Below the pieces are notes generated by a model that saw only the letters and a list, made by a program, of their open reading frames with translations, had not been told where the DNA came from and searched no databases. From Spiractinospora alimapuensis (GTDB lineage Bacteria > Actinomycetota > Actinomycetes > Streptosporangiales > Streptosporangiaceae), in contig NZ_CP072467.1 in NCBI RefSeq assembly GCF_018437505.1, forward strand, positions 1,550,001 through 1,614,000: DNA of 64,000 bases, read 5' to 3'. Made by a program: the position numbers and the translations under genes. Numbering within the stretch: position 1 is the first letter of the stretch; each line of letters opens with the position of its first letter. Shown here piece by piece: positions 50,488 through 59,502 of this stretch.

Positions 50488-50825
50488 TGGGCATCCATTA
50501 CCAAGGTCCGCTCACCCCCGAGGAACGCGAGCTCCTCAAGCCGCGACCGCCCAAGCCGCCATGGACCGTGATCTCCTGTCGCAACCTCGCCCTGCGGTGC
50601 CCGTTGTTGCACCGGGACGACATCGAGACCGAACTCGACGAGGACGCGTGCACGGTGACCGTGCGCCGGGGAGAACTGCGGGTGGTCATGGCGGCGCGTG
50701 AGGGACGTTGGGTCTCCGACCCGCCCAACCCGGATCTCGACATGTCGCTGGAGAGCACGGTCCCGCTGGCCCGTCGACTCCACTCGATGCTCACCATGAC
50801 CAGCACGGCCAGCGACGCCAACTGA
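50487..50825 (+). CDS. Hypothetical protein coupled to the ATPase gene
   Basis: 112 aa. The sequence MGIHYQGPLTPEERELLKPR, then RCPLLHRDDIETELDED and CTVTVRRGELRVVM, has no recognised domain. Such small proteins regularly follow the RsbW-like ATPase in actinobacterial XRE/DUF397 modules. The start overlaps the ATPase stop by one base (TGATG), so they are co-translated. Confidence 0.72.
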   Translation: MGIHYQGPLTPEERELLKPRPPKPPWTVISCRNLALRCPLLHRDDIETELDEDACTVTVRRGELRVVMAAREGRWVSDPPNPDLDMSLESTVPLARRLHSMLTMTSTASDAN

Positions 50826-51003
50826 GCGCCCCGCCCCCTCACCGTGTCCGGTCACTCCCCCGGCACCTCGCCACCCTGCCCGGAATCCCCTGTGTCCCCG
50901 GGCGGATCCAGCGTGCGCTGACACACCCTGCCTCCCCCGGCACCGTCCCCCCACCACGCGAAACGGCACCGAACCATCGGGATGTCCAGCCCCTGTCCCC
51001 GGG

Positions 51004-51759
51004 TCAGCTCCTTTGTTCGGCCCCGGACCCGATCAGGTTGGCTCCCGCCACCGCCCGCATGGCGTCGGCGTCCCGCAACGCGTAGTCCAGATTCCGCTTG
51101 GCCATCCGCGCGTGCTCCCGGCTCAGGTCCTCCGCCCGCTCCGCGTCCCCGGTCTCGATCGCCGCCAGGATGTCGTGGTGTTGGCGTTGCGCGAGCCGGA
51201 CGACACCGAGGGTCTCGGGGAGGTGTGCCTGGGCCCGCACGAACGCGCTCGGCGAGGCGAAGGGGAGTGCGACCACGCGTTCCAGCGCGGCGCGCAGCAT
51301 GCGATTGTCACTGGCCCGCACCAGGACGGCATGGAACCGCTCGTTGTGCTCCACGTAGCGCAGGAAGGGCTCGTCGGTCCCGTCGAGCACCTCGACGACC
51401 TCGTCCAGCGCCGCGACACAGTCCGCCAACTGGGCATGGACCCGTCGGGTGAGACCGTTCTCCGCGGCGAGGCGAGCCGCCATGCCCTCCAAGGTGCCGC
51501 GCACGTCGATGGCGTCGGCGACGTCGGCCGCGGTGAAGGACGCCACCGCGTAGCCTCCTCCGGGCCAGGCCACGAGCAGACCTTCGGACTCCAGTCGAGC
51601 CAGCGCCGCTCGGACCGGAGTACGGGAAACGCCGAGCCGACGCACGAGGTCCTGCTCGACGAGCCGGTCACCGGCGCGGAGCCGCCCCTGCAGGATCAGT
51701 TCCCGCAGACCGAGCTCCGCGGAGACCGTCTGCTTCTGTGCGGATTCCATCCGCGTCAC
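51004..51759 (-). CDS. GntR-family regulator (FadR/FCD subfamily)
   Basis: 251 aa. Winged-helix N-terminus (ELILQGRLRAGDRLVEQDLV, LGVSRTPVRAALARLESEGL) and an FCD ligand domain with metal-binding residues (HNERFHAVLVRASDNRML, QHHDILAAIETGDAERAEDL). FCD regulators sense organic acids. It is the last gene of the leftward catabolic run, and the CGTAT repeats at 53019-53043 may be its site. The GTG start has GGGAGG upstream. Confidence 0.9.
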   Translation of the reverse strand: MTRMESAQKQTVSAELGLRELILQGRLRAGDRLVEQDLVRRLGVSRTPVRAALARLESEGLLVAWPGGGYAVASFTAADVADAIDVRGTLEGMAARLAAENGLTRRVHAQLADCVAALDEVVEVLDGTDEPFLRYVEHNERFHAVLVRASDNRMLRAALERVVALPFASPSAFVRAQAHLPETLGVVRLAQRQHHDILAAIETGDAERAEDLSREHARMAKRNLDYALRDADAMRAVAGANLIGSGAEQRS

Positions 51760-51884
51760 CCTCGACCTCCCTCACTCGTCAATCCGCACGGTATCCCGCC
51801 CCTCCGGGCGTTCCGCGCACGCCACCGGGGTGGGGAGGGGACCGCGTCCACCGCGTTGTCCCCTCCCTGGAGGAAGTGGAGAGT

Positions 51885-53009
51885 CTAGCCCCACACCTCC
51901 TGGGCGACTTCGACGATGAGCTCCAACTTGGCGATCTGCTCGTCGCGCGAAAGGTCATTGCCTTCGAAGGTGGAGGAGAATCCGCACTGCGGCGACAGGC
52001 ACAGTTGCTCCAACGGGGCGTACTTGCTCGCCTCCTCGATGCGCCGCTTCAGGAAGTCCTTGGTTTCCAAGGCCCCCTTCTTCGTGGTGACCAGGCCGAG
52101 GACCACGAACTTGTCCTTGGGCAGGTAGCGGAGCGGCTCGAAGGTCCCGGAACGCTCGTCGTCGAACTCCATGAAGAATCCGTCGACCTGAAGCTGGTTG
52201 AACAGCTCGTCGGCCACGTAGTCGTAGCCACCGGACGCGACCCACGAGGAGCGGAAGTTGCCGCGGCACATGTGCGTAGTGATCCGCATGTCCCGGGGTC
52301 GCCCCGCCAGGGCGGCGTTGATCTGGCGGATGTACTTGACGTGCAGGGCCTCGCCGTTGTCCCCGCGGTCGTCAATCATCTGCCGTTGGCTGGGGTCGTT
52401 CAGGTAGGCGAGACTGGTGTCGTCGAGCTGGAGGTAGGTACAACCGAGTTCGCCCAGCGCCTTGACCTGAGCGGCGTAGGCGGCCGAGAGGTCGGTCCAG
52501 AACTCCTCGATGTCCGGGTAGACGTCGGGGTCGATCGACGCCTGGCCGCCACGGTAGTGCACCATGCTCGGCGAGGGGATGGTCAGTTTGGGCGTCGCCG
52601 TGGTCGTCGTGTCCTTCAGGAAGCCGAACGCGTCGGCGAAGATCGGGTCCTGGAGGTGGATCTTGCCGTCCACCCGGAGACCGGAGGGCGTGAACTCCAG
52701 GTCTCCCTCGGCGTTGTGGAAGGTGACCTTCAGTTCGTCCTGGACCTTGCTCACGCCACCGAGCTGGTAGATGAAGTCCATGTGCCACGAGGAGCGACGG
52801 AACTCCCCGTCGGTCGCGGAGCGAAGCCCGATGTCCTCCTGCATGCGCACGACGTCACGGATGGAGGAGTCCTCGATCGCTCGGAGTTCGTCGGCACCGA
52901 GCTCGCCGGCGGCGTGGCGCGCCCGCGCGTCGAGCAGTTCCTTCGGACGCAGGAGACTGCCGACGTGGTCGGCCCGGTACGGCGGAAGCTGCGGATTCTG
53001 GGAGGTCAT
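51885..53009 (-). CDS. Cobalamin-independent methionine-synthase-like protein (MetE C-terminal domain only)
   Basis: 374 aa, equivalent to only the catalytic C-terminal half of MetE, as in Bacillus YxjG/YxjH. Zinc ligands are visible: ITTHMCRGNFRSSW (His and Cys), MEFDDERSGTFE (Glu) and LCLSPQCGF (Cys). It could transfer a methyl group to homocysteine or another thiol. Its position between aldehyde dehydrogenase and GntR genes suggests a role in the same pathway, for example handling a methyl group released from the substrate (inference). Start at 53009 where similarity begins; weak ribosome site. Confidence 0.85.
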   Translation of the reverse strand: MTSQNPQLPPYRADHVGSLLRPKELLDARARHAAGELGADELRAIEDSSIRDVVRMQEDIGLRSATDGEFRRSSWHMDFIYQLGGVSKVQDELKVTFHNAEGDLEFTPSGLRVDGKIHLQDPIFADAFGFLKDTTTTATPKLTIPSPSMVHYRGGQASIDPDVYPDIEEFWTDLSAAYAAQVKALGELGCTYLQLDDTSLAYLNDPSQRQMIDDRGDNGEALHVKYIRQINAALAGRPRDMRITTHMCRGNFRSSWVASGGYDYVADELFNQLQVDGFFMEFDDERSGTFEPLRYLPKDKFVVLGLVTTKKGALETKDFLKRRIEEASKYAPLEQLCLSPQCGFSSTFEGNDLSRDEQIAKLELIVEVAQEVWG

Positions 53010-53018
53010 GAGAAAAAT

Positions 53019-53043
53019 CGTATCCCTTCGTATACAACCGTAT
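53019..53043. promoter_or_regulatory. Three CGTAT repeats at 10-base period, candidate GntR site
   Basis: CGTAT occurs at 53019-53023, 53029-53033 and 53039-53043, one helical turn apart. The middle copy is part of TTCGTATACAA (53027-53037), a near palindrome similar to FadR-type operators. It lies 10 bases before the MetE-like start. Confidence 0.5.
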
Positions 53044-53193
53044 TCGCCATCGTGGCCCGGTTCGTGGACGGGAGGCAAGCTCCCGACCGCGAGGATTTCG
53101 CCGTCCGCGGTCCCCGCACCGTCATGGCGGGGTGCGGAGGCCGGCCCGAGACTGATGTCCCGGGCCGACGCGCCCACGGAGGTCCGTCTGTGT

Positions 53194-54651
53194 CTAGAAC
53201 GGGTAGCGCGCGGGCTCGGCCTGCATGGTGACCCACTGCGTCTCGGTGAACGCCTCCAGGTTGGCGCGTCCGCCCACCCGTGACCCGTTACCCGACGCGG
53301 CCACGCCGCCGAACGGGGCGACCGCTTCGTCGTCGACTGTCTGGTCGTTGATGTGGACGATCCCGGAGGGGATGCGGTCGGCGATCTCCAGACCACGCAT
53401 CGGGTTTCGGGTGAGGATTCCGAGGGACAGGCCGTACTCGCTGTTCGCGGCGATGGCGGCGAGCTCGTCCACCGAGGAGAACCGGATCACGGAGGCGACC
53501 GGCCCGAACACCTCGGTGTTGTAGGCGGGGGTCTCCTGCGTCACGTGGTCGAGAACCGTCGGCCGGTAGAACAGGTCGTCATAGGTGCCGCCCGCGGCGA
53601 GCGTCGCGCCGCCCGAGACGCTCGAGGTCACCAGTCCGTGGATCTTGTCGCGTTGGGCCGCGTCGATGATCGGGCCGAGGGCGACCTCCCTCTGGAGGGG
53701 ATCGCCGACCGGGAGGCCCTTCGCCTTCTGGGAGAGCTTGGCGACGTACTCGTCGGCGACGGACTCGTGCACGATGTGGCGGCCGGCGATCATGCAGATC
53801 TGGCCCTGGTGCAGGAACGCCGACCACGCGCCGTTCTCGGCGGCGGCGTCGATATCGACATCGTCCAGGACGATGAGTGGTGAGTTGCCACCGAGCTCGA
53901 GGTGCGTGCGCTTGAGGTGGGTGCTCGCGGCCTCCGCGATCTTACGACCGGCGGCCGTGGAGCCGGTGAAGGCGATCACGGGAACGTTGGGGTCGGCGAC
54001 GAGCTGTTGACCGGCCTCGACACCACCGGGGAGGACCTGCAGGACCCCCTCGGGGAGGCCCGCTTGGCGGAACGCCTCCGCGATCACCGCGCCGCCGCAG
54101 ATGGCGGTACGCGGGTCAGGCTTGAGGATCACCGCGTTGCCCAGCGCCAGGGCCGGAGCCACCGACCGGATCCCCAGGATGAGCGGGGCGTTGAACGGTG
54201 AGATCACACCGACCACCCCGACCGGGATCTGGCGGGAGAAACTGAGCCGTGGCTTCTCCGAGCGCAGGATCTCGCCATAGGGCTGGGAGGCGAGAGCCGC
54301 CGCCTCGAAGCATTCCGCGCCCCCGACGTGCACGTTGAAGCCGGCCATACCCGCGGCGGCCCCGGCCTCCTGCTTGAACCAGTCGATGATCTCGGCACCG
54401 TTGTCCTCGATGACGCGTCCGGCCCGGTGCAGGATGGCGGCCCGTTCGACGAACGGCAGCGCGGCCCACCCCTTCTGTGCCTCGGCCGCCCGGGCCGCGG
54501 CCTCGGCGACGTCCTGTCCGTTGGAGCTGCCGGCACGGCCGACCTCCGCGCCCGAGGACGGGTTGACGATCGGGGCGTCTCCCCCGTGCGCCCTCGTCCA
54601 CTGGCCGGTGAAGATCTTCCCGGTCAGTTCGTCGATGTTCAGAAAGCTCAT
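53194..54651 (-). CDS. Benzaldehyde-dehydrogenase-like aldehyde dehydrogenase
   Basis: 485 aa. ALDH motifs are present: SPFNAPLILGIRSVAPALAL, general base in LELGGNSPLIV and catalytic Cys in HQGQICMIAGRHIVHE. The N-terminal region around TGKIFTGQWTRAHGGDAP and the QICM Cys motif resemble benzaldehyde dehydrogenases of the XylC/AreC type. It follows the benzoylformate-decarboxylase-like gene, whose aldehyde product it would oxidise. The ATG at 54651 has AGGAGAGAA just upstream; the longer frame is not conserved. Confidence 0.87.
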   Translation of the reverse strand: MSFLNIDELTGKIFTGQWTRAHGGDAPIVNPSSGAEVGRAGSSNGQDVAEAAARAAEAQKGWAALPFVERAAILHRAGRVIEDNGAEIIDWFKQEAGAAAGMAGFNVHVGGAECFEAAALASQPYGEILRSEKPRLSFSRQIPVGVVGVISPFNAPLILGIRSVAPALALGNAVILKPDPRTAICGGAVIAEAFRQAGLPEGVLQVLPGGVEAGQQLVADPNVPVIAFTGSTAAGRKIAEAASTHLKRTHLELGGNSPLIVLDDVDIDAAAENGAWSAFLHQGQICMIAGRHIVHESVADEYVAKLSQKAKGLPVGDPLQREVALGPIIDAAQRDKIHGLVTSSVSGGATLAAGGTYDDLFYRPTVLDHVTQETPAYNTEVFGPVASVIRFSSVDELAAIAANSEYGLSLGILTRNPMRGLEIADRIPSGIVHINDQTVDDEAVAPFGGVAASGNGSRVGGRANLEAFTETQWVTMQAEPARYPF

Positions 54652-54756
54652 GGGTTCTCTCCTGATCGCCTGTGTCGGTGGCTCGATCGGTGACCGTGTC
54701 CCCCCGTTGCCCCGCGCCACCTCAGCGGCGCGTACGCGGGACCGGGCCGGGCCGGT

Positions 54757-56391
54757 TCACGGCTGAAATGTCAGGTCGGGTGTGACCGCGACGTCCAACA
54801 GGAGGGGTTCGCTCCGGTCTGCGAGGCTCGGGAGGACCTCGTCGAGCGTCTCGAGGAGTGTGGTGTGGTCGGAGATCTCGCGGGTGGCGCAGCCCAACGA
54901 CCGTGCGAGACCGCTCAACGAGACGTCCTCGAAGGCCGGCCAAGCCGGCTTGCCGCCATGATGGTCGGCGAGCCGGTCCATGACGGCGTAGCGCCCGTTG
55001 GCCAGGACGATGAAGAGCACACCGACCTGGTACCGGGCCGCGCTCCACAGCGCCTGCACCTGGTAGAGGGCCGAGCCGTCCCCGACCACGGCGATCACGG
55101 GGCGTCTCGGACTGGCCATGCGCACACCGGTGGCCGCGGGGAGCGCGAAGCCGAGGCCGCCCATCGCCGCGGAGAGGAAGCCCATCGGGCGACGCGCCGG
55201 CAGGAGTTGGTGCATATCGGGCCGGCTGGACGGCGTCTCCTCGACGAACACCGTGTCCTCGGCGGCGCGCTGGGCGAGGGCGCTCAACACGTGGGCGGCG
55301 CGCAACGGCTCGGTCGGCCCCGGGGCCTCGGGGTGCTCCGTGGCACGGGGGCCGGGGAGGTCCCGATCGGGTCGCGGGTCGACTTCGGTGACCAGGGCGT
55401 TGACGAAGGCGGCAATCGAGGCGTGCACCCCCAGCTCGGCGGGACTTCGGTGGACCTCCTCCGGGTCCTCCGACACCACGGCGATCCGGAGATCGCGGGG
55501 GAAGAGGAGTCCTTCGGTGAACGGGTACTGCCGGAACACCGGCGCCCCGACCGACAGCACCGCGTCGTAGGGCTCCAGTCGCGCGCGCAGCCGAGGACGG
55601 TCGGCGGGCAGGAACCCGGCGAACTGGGGATGGTCCTGGGGGAACCCGGCGCGCGCTCCGAAGCACTCCTGGAAGACGGGGCAGCGCAGTTTCTCGGCCA
55701 GGTCGACCAGTGCCCGCCATGACGGTTCGGAGTCCGCGCCCGAGCCCACGACCAGTGCGGGCGTCCGTGCACCCCGCAGCAGCTCGGCCACCGCGGCCAC
55801 CGCGGCGGGGTCGGCGTCCCCGCCGCGGAGCACGCGACGAGCCGCCGCGTGGTTCGCGGGGTCGCCCGCGGGCTCCGACCAGTCGTCCATCGGGACGATG
55901 ACCACCGCGGGACCCTTGCCGTGCGCGGCCTCATGCGAGGCGCGGGCGACGGCGCCCGGGACGTCCTGGGCACGGGCGGGATGGTTCACCCACACCGGGT
56001 AATCCCCGGCGAGCCCCTCGAGTCGTCCGGCGAGGAACGGCTCGAGCGCGAGGTGCCGACGGTCCTGCTGCCCGACGATGACGACGAGTGGGGCACGGTT
56101 GACCCGCGCGGTCGCCAGGGCGCTCACCGCGTTGCCGAGACCGGCCGTGGTGTGCAGGAGCACCAGCGCCGGTCGTTCGTTCGCCAGCGCCCACCCGGTG
56201 GCCATCCCCACGACGGAGCCCTCGTGCAGCCCAAGGACGAACTCCAGGTCGGAGGGAAGGTCCGTCAGGAACGGGACCTCGGTCGATCCGGGGTTGGAGA
56301 AGATCGTGTCCAATCCGTACTCACGGAAGACGTCCATCGTCGCGTCCCGAACCGTACGTCCGGGTGTGCCCTGGTCGGTCACTGTCACCAT
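54757..56391 (-). CDS. mdlC: Benzoylformate-decarboxylase-like ThDP enzyme
   Basis: 544 aa ThDP-dependent 2-keto-acid decarboxylase. Seen are IFSNPGSTEVPFL (Ser26 equivalent), LGLHEGSVVGMATG (Glu47), LHTTAGLGNAVSA (His70) and the ThDP/Mg motif GDGSALYQVQALWSAARYQ. In P. putida MdlC a YHQY motif supplies catalytic His281; here that part reads GAPVFRQYPF, with no His. The substrate or efficiency may therefore differ from benzoylformate. It lies between the ABC transporter genes and the aldehyde dehydrogenase. Confidence 0.82.
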   Translation of the reverse strand: MVTVTDQGTPGRTVRDATMDVFREYGLDTIFSNPGSTEVPFLTDLPSDLEFVLGLHEGSVVGMATGWALANERPALVLLHTTAGLGNAVSALATARVNRAPLVVIVGQQDRRHLALEPFLAGRLEGLAGDYPVWVNHPARAQDVPGAVARASHEAAHGKGPAVVIVPMDDWSEPAGDPANHAAARRVLRGGDADPAAVAAVAELLRGARTPALVVGSGADSEPSWRALVDLAEKLRCPVFQECFGARAGFPQDHPQFAGFLPADRPRLRARLEPYDAVLSVGAPVFRQYPFTEGLLFPRDLRIAVVSEDPEEVHRSPAELGVHASIAAFVNALVTEVDPRPDRDLPGPRATEHPEAPGPTEPLRAAHVLSALAQRAAEDTVFVEETPSSRPDMHQLLPARRPMGFLSAAMGGLGFALPAATGVRMASPRRPVIAVVGDGSALYQVQALWSAARYQVGVLFIVLANGRYAVMDRLADHHGGKPAWPAFEDVSLSGLARSLGCATREISDHTTLLETLDEVLPSLADRSEPLLLDVAVTPDLTFQP

Positions 56392-56425
56392 GCCTCGGCT
56401 TCCTCCACCCCTACCTCACTACACG

Positions 56426-57223
56426 TCAGTGCTCGGTAACAGCCATGTCGGTCGGACCACCGTTCTTGGCGCGCTGGATCTCCGCGTAGATCCGCGCTCG
56501 CAGCTCCGTGAACGTGGGATCCTGTCGGGTCGACAGTTGGTCACGCTCGTCCGGCAGGTCGACGGTGATGTCATCCTGGATCACCGTCGGAGACTTGGAC
56601 AGCACAAGTACGCGCTGACCGAGGTAGACCGACTCGTCGATGTCGTGGGTCACGAACAGGATGGTCACGCCGAGCGTGCGCCAGATCGACCGGATCAGGT
56701 CCTCCAGGTCGGCACGGGTCTGCGCGTCGACCGCGGCGAAGGGTTCGTCCATCAACATGACGCGTGGCTGATAGGCGATCGCCCGGGCGATCGCCACGCG
56801 TTGCTGCATACCGCCGGAGAGCTGCCAGGGGTAGGACGTGGTGAAGTCGGAGAGTCCCACGGCGTCCAGCGCCTCGTTGACCAGGCGGTCGCGCTCGTCG
56901 CGCGACAGCTTCTTCTCCTTGAGGGGCAGCTCGACGTTGCCGCGCACCGTCATCCATGGGAAAAGGCTGCGTCCGTACTCCTGGAAGACGATGGCCATGT
57001 CCGGCGGCGGGCCGGCGACGTGCCGGTCGTTGACCCGGACCGTTCCGTCCGTGGGCGGGAGCAGCCCACCGATGCACTTCAGCAGCGTGGTCTTGCCACA
57101 GCCGGAGGGACCGACCAGGCACACCAGTTCTCCGTCGCCGATCCGGAAGGTGAGGTCGCGCACCGCCTCCACGGCGCGTCCCTCACCCTCGTAGACCTTC
57201 CTCAATCCCGTCACTTCAAGCAT
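56426..57223 (-). CDS. ABC transporter ATP-binding protein (SsuB/TauB type)
   Basis: 265 aa. Walker A GPSGCGKTT, Q-loop FQEYGRSLFPW, signature LSGGMQQRVAIARA, Walker B VMLMDEPFAAVD and switch His in VTHDIDES. The branch usually serves nitrate/sulfonate/taurine or aromatic-acid importers with NMT1-like binding proteins, as here. It powers the two adjacent permeases. The ATG start is 57 bases after the permease stop. Confidence 0.9.
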   Translation of the reverse strand: MLEVTGLRKVYEGEGRAVEAVRDLTFRIGDGELVCLVGPSGCGKTTLLKCIGGLLPPTDGTVRVNDRHVAGPPPDMAIVFQEYGRSLFPWMTVRGNVELPLKEKKLSRDERDRLVNEALDAVGLSDFTTSYPWQLSGGMQQRVAIARAIAYQPRVMLMDEPFAAVDAQTRADLEDLIRSIWRTLGVTILFVTHDIDESVYLGQRVLVLSKSPTVIQDDITVDLPDERDQLSTRQDPTFTELRARIYAEIQRAKNGGPTDMAVTEH

Positions 57224-57280
57224 TGGCGCAGTTCCCGTCTCGATGCGTCCATGGGGAGTCCAGACGTCCCATGGGACTGT

Positions 57281-58117
57281 CTACTCTCCCCTGGTGGCGG
57301 CACGAAGCCCCGTGTACCAGCGCAGCGTTCGTCGTTCGATCATCATGAAGATCGCCGAGGCCGTGAAGCCGATGAGTCCCAGCAACACGATTCCGGACCA
57401 CATCTCCGGTATCGCGAAACTGCGCTGGAACTGGACGATGGTGAAACCGAGTCCACTGGAACTGGCGAACATCTCGCTGATCACCATCAGGATGATGGCG
57501 ATGGCCAGGGCCAGGCGAAGACCCGCCATGATCTGGGGACTCGCCGAACGAAGAACGAGCACACGCATGCGGGTCGTACCCCGGATGCCGTAGCTACGGC
57601 AGGTGTCCGACAGCACCTGGTCGATCGCCCGCACACCCTCAACGGTGTTCAGCAGGATCGGCCAGACGCATCCGGAGATGATGACCAGGATCTTCATTCC
57701 GTTGTCGATGCCCGCCAGGAGAATCATCAGCGGGACGAGCACCGGTGGGGGGATGGCGCGGAGAAACTCCAGGACGGGCTCGGCGAGGGCTCGGGCGGTC
57801 CGGTTCAGACCGAGCAGTACGCCCAACAGCACGCCGATGACCGCGGCGAGCCCGAAGCCCGCGAGCAGGCGCCCGAGGCTGGGCAGTACGTCGCGGAAGA
57901 CGCGCTCGGAGAACCACGTGTCGGCGAAGGTCGTCGCGATGACGTCCGGCGTCGGCATGTAGTAGTTGTCGCTCGTGACGCTCGCCCACCACCACAACAG
58001 GATGAGAACGGCGGGCAGTCCGAGGAGCTCGACTAGACGGATCCCGAGCCGGGCCGGCCAGGGACGGGGTCCGCGCCGCGACCTCTTGGTGGTGGAATCG
58101 TGCGAGGACCGGGTCAT
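57281..58117 (-). CDS. ABC transporter permease
   Basis: 278 aa BPD-type permease with about six hydrophobic segments. The EAA-like loop is around TCRSYGIRGTTRMRVLVLRSAS. The ATG at 58117 overlaps the previous permease stop as ATGA and has GGGGAGG upstream. It pairs with the second permease to form the membrane channel of the importer. Confidence 0.9.
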   Translation of the reverse strand: MTRSSHDSTTKRSRRGPRPWPARLGIRLVELLGLPAVLILLWWWASVTSDNYYMPTPDVIATTFADTWFSERVFRDVLPSLGRLLAGFGLAAVIGVLLGVLLGLNRTARALAEPVLEFLRAIPPPVLVPLMILLAGIDNGMKILVIISGCVWPILLNTVEGVRAIDQVLSDTCRSYGIRGTTRMRVLVLRSASPQIMAGLRLALAIAIILMVISEMFASSSGLGFTIVQFQRSFAIPEMWSGIVLLGLIGFTASAIFMMIERRTLRWYTGLRAATRGE

Positions 58118-58971
58118 TGGGCCGCCTCCCCACGGACTGAGGTGTGCCACCGCAACAGGTAGCGTTCCACGGCGCGCACCGCCAGGTTGACCAGGACGCC
58201 GATGGCCCCCGTGGCGACGACCAGCGCGTAGACGAGGGCGACCGCGCCGCTGGACTGCGCGACAGCGATCTCCGATCCCAGGCCCGGGCTACCGATGATC
58301 AGTTGGGCCGTGATGGCGAGGATGAGGGCGACGGCCGCGCCCAGCCGGACGCCGGTCATCAGGAACGGCAGGGTGGTCGGCCACACCACGTAGCGAAGGC
58401 GGGCGATCCTCCCCAGGCCGTAGGAGCGCGCGGTCTGCTCGGCCACGGGGTCGACGTCGGCCACGCCGTAGAGAACCTGGATGTAGATGAGCCAGAACGC
58501 GGCGTAGACCACGAGGAGCAGGGTGGAACGGATGTCGGTTCCGAACACCAGCACCGCGAGGGGGATCAGGGCCACGGACGGGATGGGCCGTAGGAAGTCG
58601 ACGGTCGAGGTGGTGAGGCGTCGCAGCAGCGGAACCGACGCGACCACGAACCCCAGCGCCAGGGCGAGTACGAAGGCGATCGCCAGTCCGAGGCCCCAGC
58701 CGTAGAGCGTGTCGGCCACGGCCGCCCAGAACTCGGGGGTCGCGGCGCGTTCGACCAGTGTGGACAGGACCTCGGTCGCTGGGGGAAGGTATCGCGCCGA
58801 GACGATGTCAAGGCGCGGGACCGCCTCCCACAGGCCCAGGAACGCGACGGCCCCCACGACGCCCAACAGGCCACGTCGTGCCCCGGCGAAACGCCGTCGC
58901 ACGGCGCCGGGACCATGGGGCAGGCGCCCCGTGGCCCCGGTCGTCGTGGAACTCTCCTTGAGTGTTGTCAT
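58114..58971 (-). CDS. ABC transporter permease
   Basis: 285 aa BPD-type permease, about six hydrophobic segments; the EAA-like loop is near TARSYGLGRIARLRYVVWPT. Its start overlaps the stop of the shortened substrate-binding protein (ATGA). Two different permeases with one ATPase suggest a heterodimeric channel. Confidence 0.9.
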   Translation of the reverse strand: MTTLKESSTTTGATGRLPHGPGAVRRRFAGARRGLLGVVGAVAFLGLWEAVPRLDIVSARYLPPATEVLSTLVERAATPEFWAAVADTLYGWGLGLAIAFVLALALGFVVASVPLLRRLTTSTVDFLRPIPSVALIPLAVLVFGTDIRSTLLLVVYAAFWLIYIQVLYGVADVDPVAEQTARSYGLGRIARLRYVVWPTTLPFLMTGVRLGAAVALILAITAQLIIGSPGLGSEIAVAQSSGAVALVYALVVATGAIGVLVNLAVRAVERYLLRWHTSVRGEAAQ

Positions 58972-59459
58972 CGAATCAGCTCGTCGAGATTTGGTTCGTC
59001 GTCGATGAGACCGTCCTCGGTGGCGAGACCCCCCACGTGCGCCAGGGCCTCCTCATCGATGTCGGTGAAGAAGTGAGGCAGCCGCATCGCCTCGACGACA
59101 TCCTCGTCGATGTCGGTGTAGGTGCCAAGGATGCGCCGAACCTCGTCCGGGTTCTCCGCGGCGTAGTCCAGCCCCTCGTTCAGGGCCTCGGTGAACGCGT
59201 CGGCGGTCTCGGGGTTGTCGGCGGCGAAATCCTCGGTCGTGAAGTACCCGGCGATGGTGACGAAGGGTTCCACGTCCAGCCCGCGGTCCTCGAAGAAGCC
59301 TTGGTCCTCAGTCAGGTAGATCGGCGCGACCGCGGTGATCGACAGGACCCCGACACGCAGCTCGGTCCGCTCGCCGTCCTCGTCGGCGGCGTTTCCCCCG
59401 CAACCGGCGGACACCATCAGTGTCGCCGCCGCGGCGAGAGCGACTGACCGTCGACCCAT
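58968..59459 (-). CDS. Internally deleted substrate-binding lipoprotein
   Basis: 163 aa. The lipobox VSAGC and first 66 residues match the neighbouring 315-aa binding protein, up to EDRGLDVEPF. The sequence then jumps to VTIAGYFTTEDFAADNPETA, which aligns with residues from about 219 of that protein, and continues to its C-terminus (GLIDDEPNLDELIR). About 152 residues are missing without loss of frame; the junction is near 59261. It cannot form a normal two-lobe binding site. It keeps ATGA coupling to the permease, so it may be a remnant or an adapted accessory lipoprotein. Confidence 0.85.
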   Translation of the reverse strand: MGRRSVALAAAATLMVSAGCGGNAADEDGERTELRVGVLSITAVAPIYLTEDQGFFEDRGLDVEPFVTIAGYFTTEDFAADNPETADAFTEALNEGLDYAAENPDEVRRILGTYTDIDEDVVEAMRLPHFFTDIDEEALAHVGGLATEDGLIDDEPNLDELIR

Positions 59460-59502
59460 TGTGAACTCCTCGTGGGGGATGGTTCCTGGGGAACACTGGG
59501 AG

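Noticed and set aside
53010-53193. SAM or cobalamin riboswitch before the MetE-like gene
   Set aside because: No aptamer core or long structured leader is visible; the gap is short and dominated by the CGTAT repeats.
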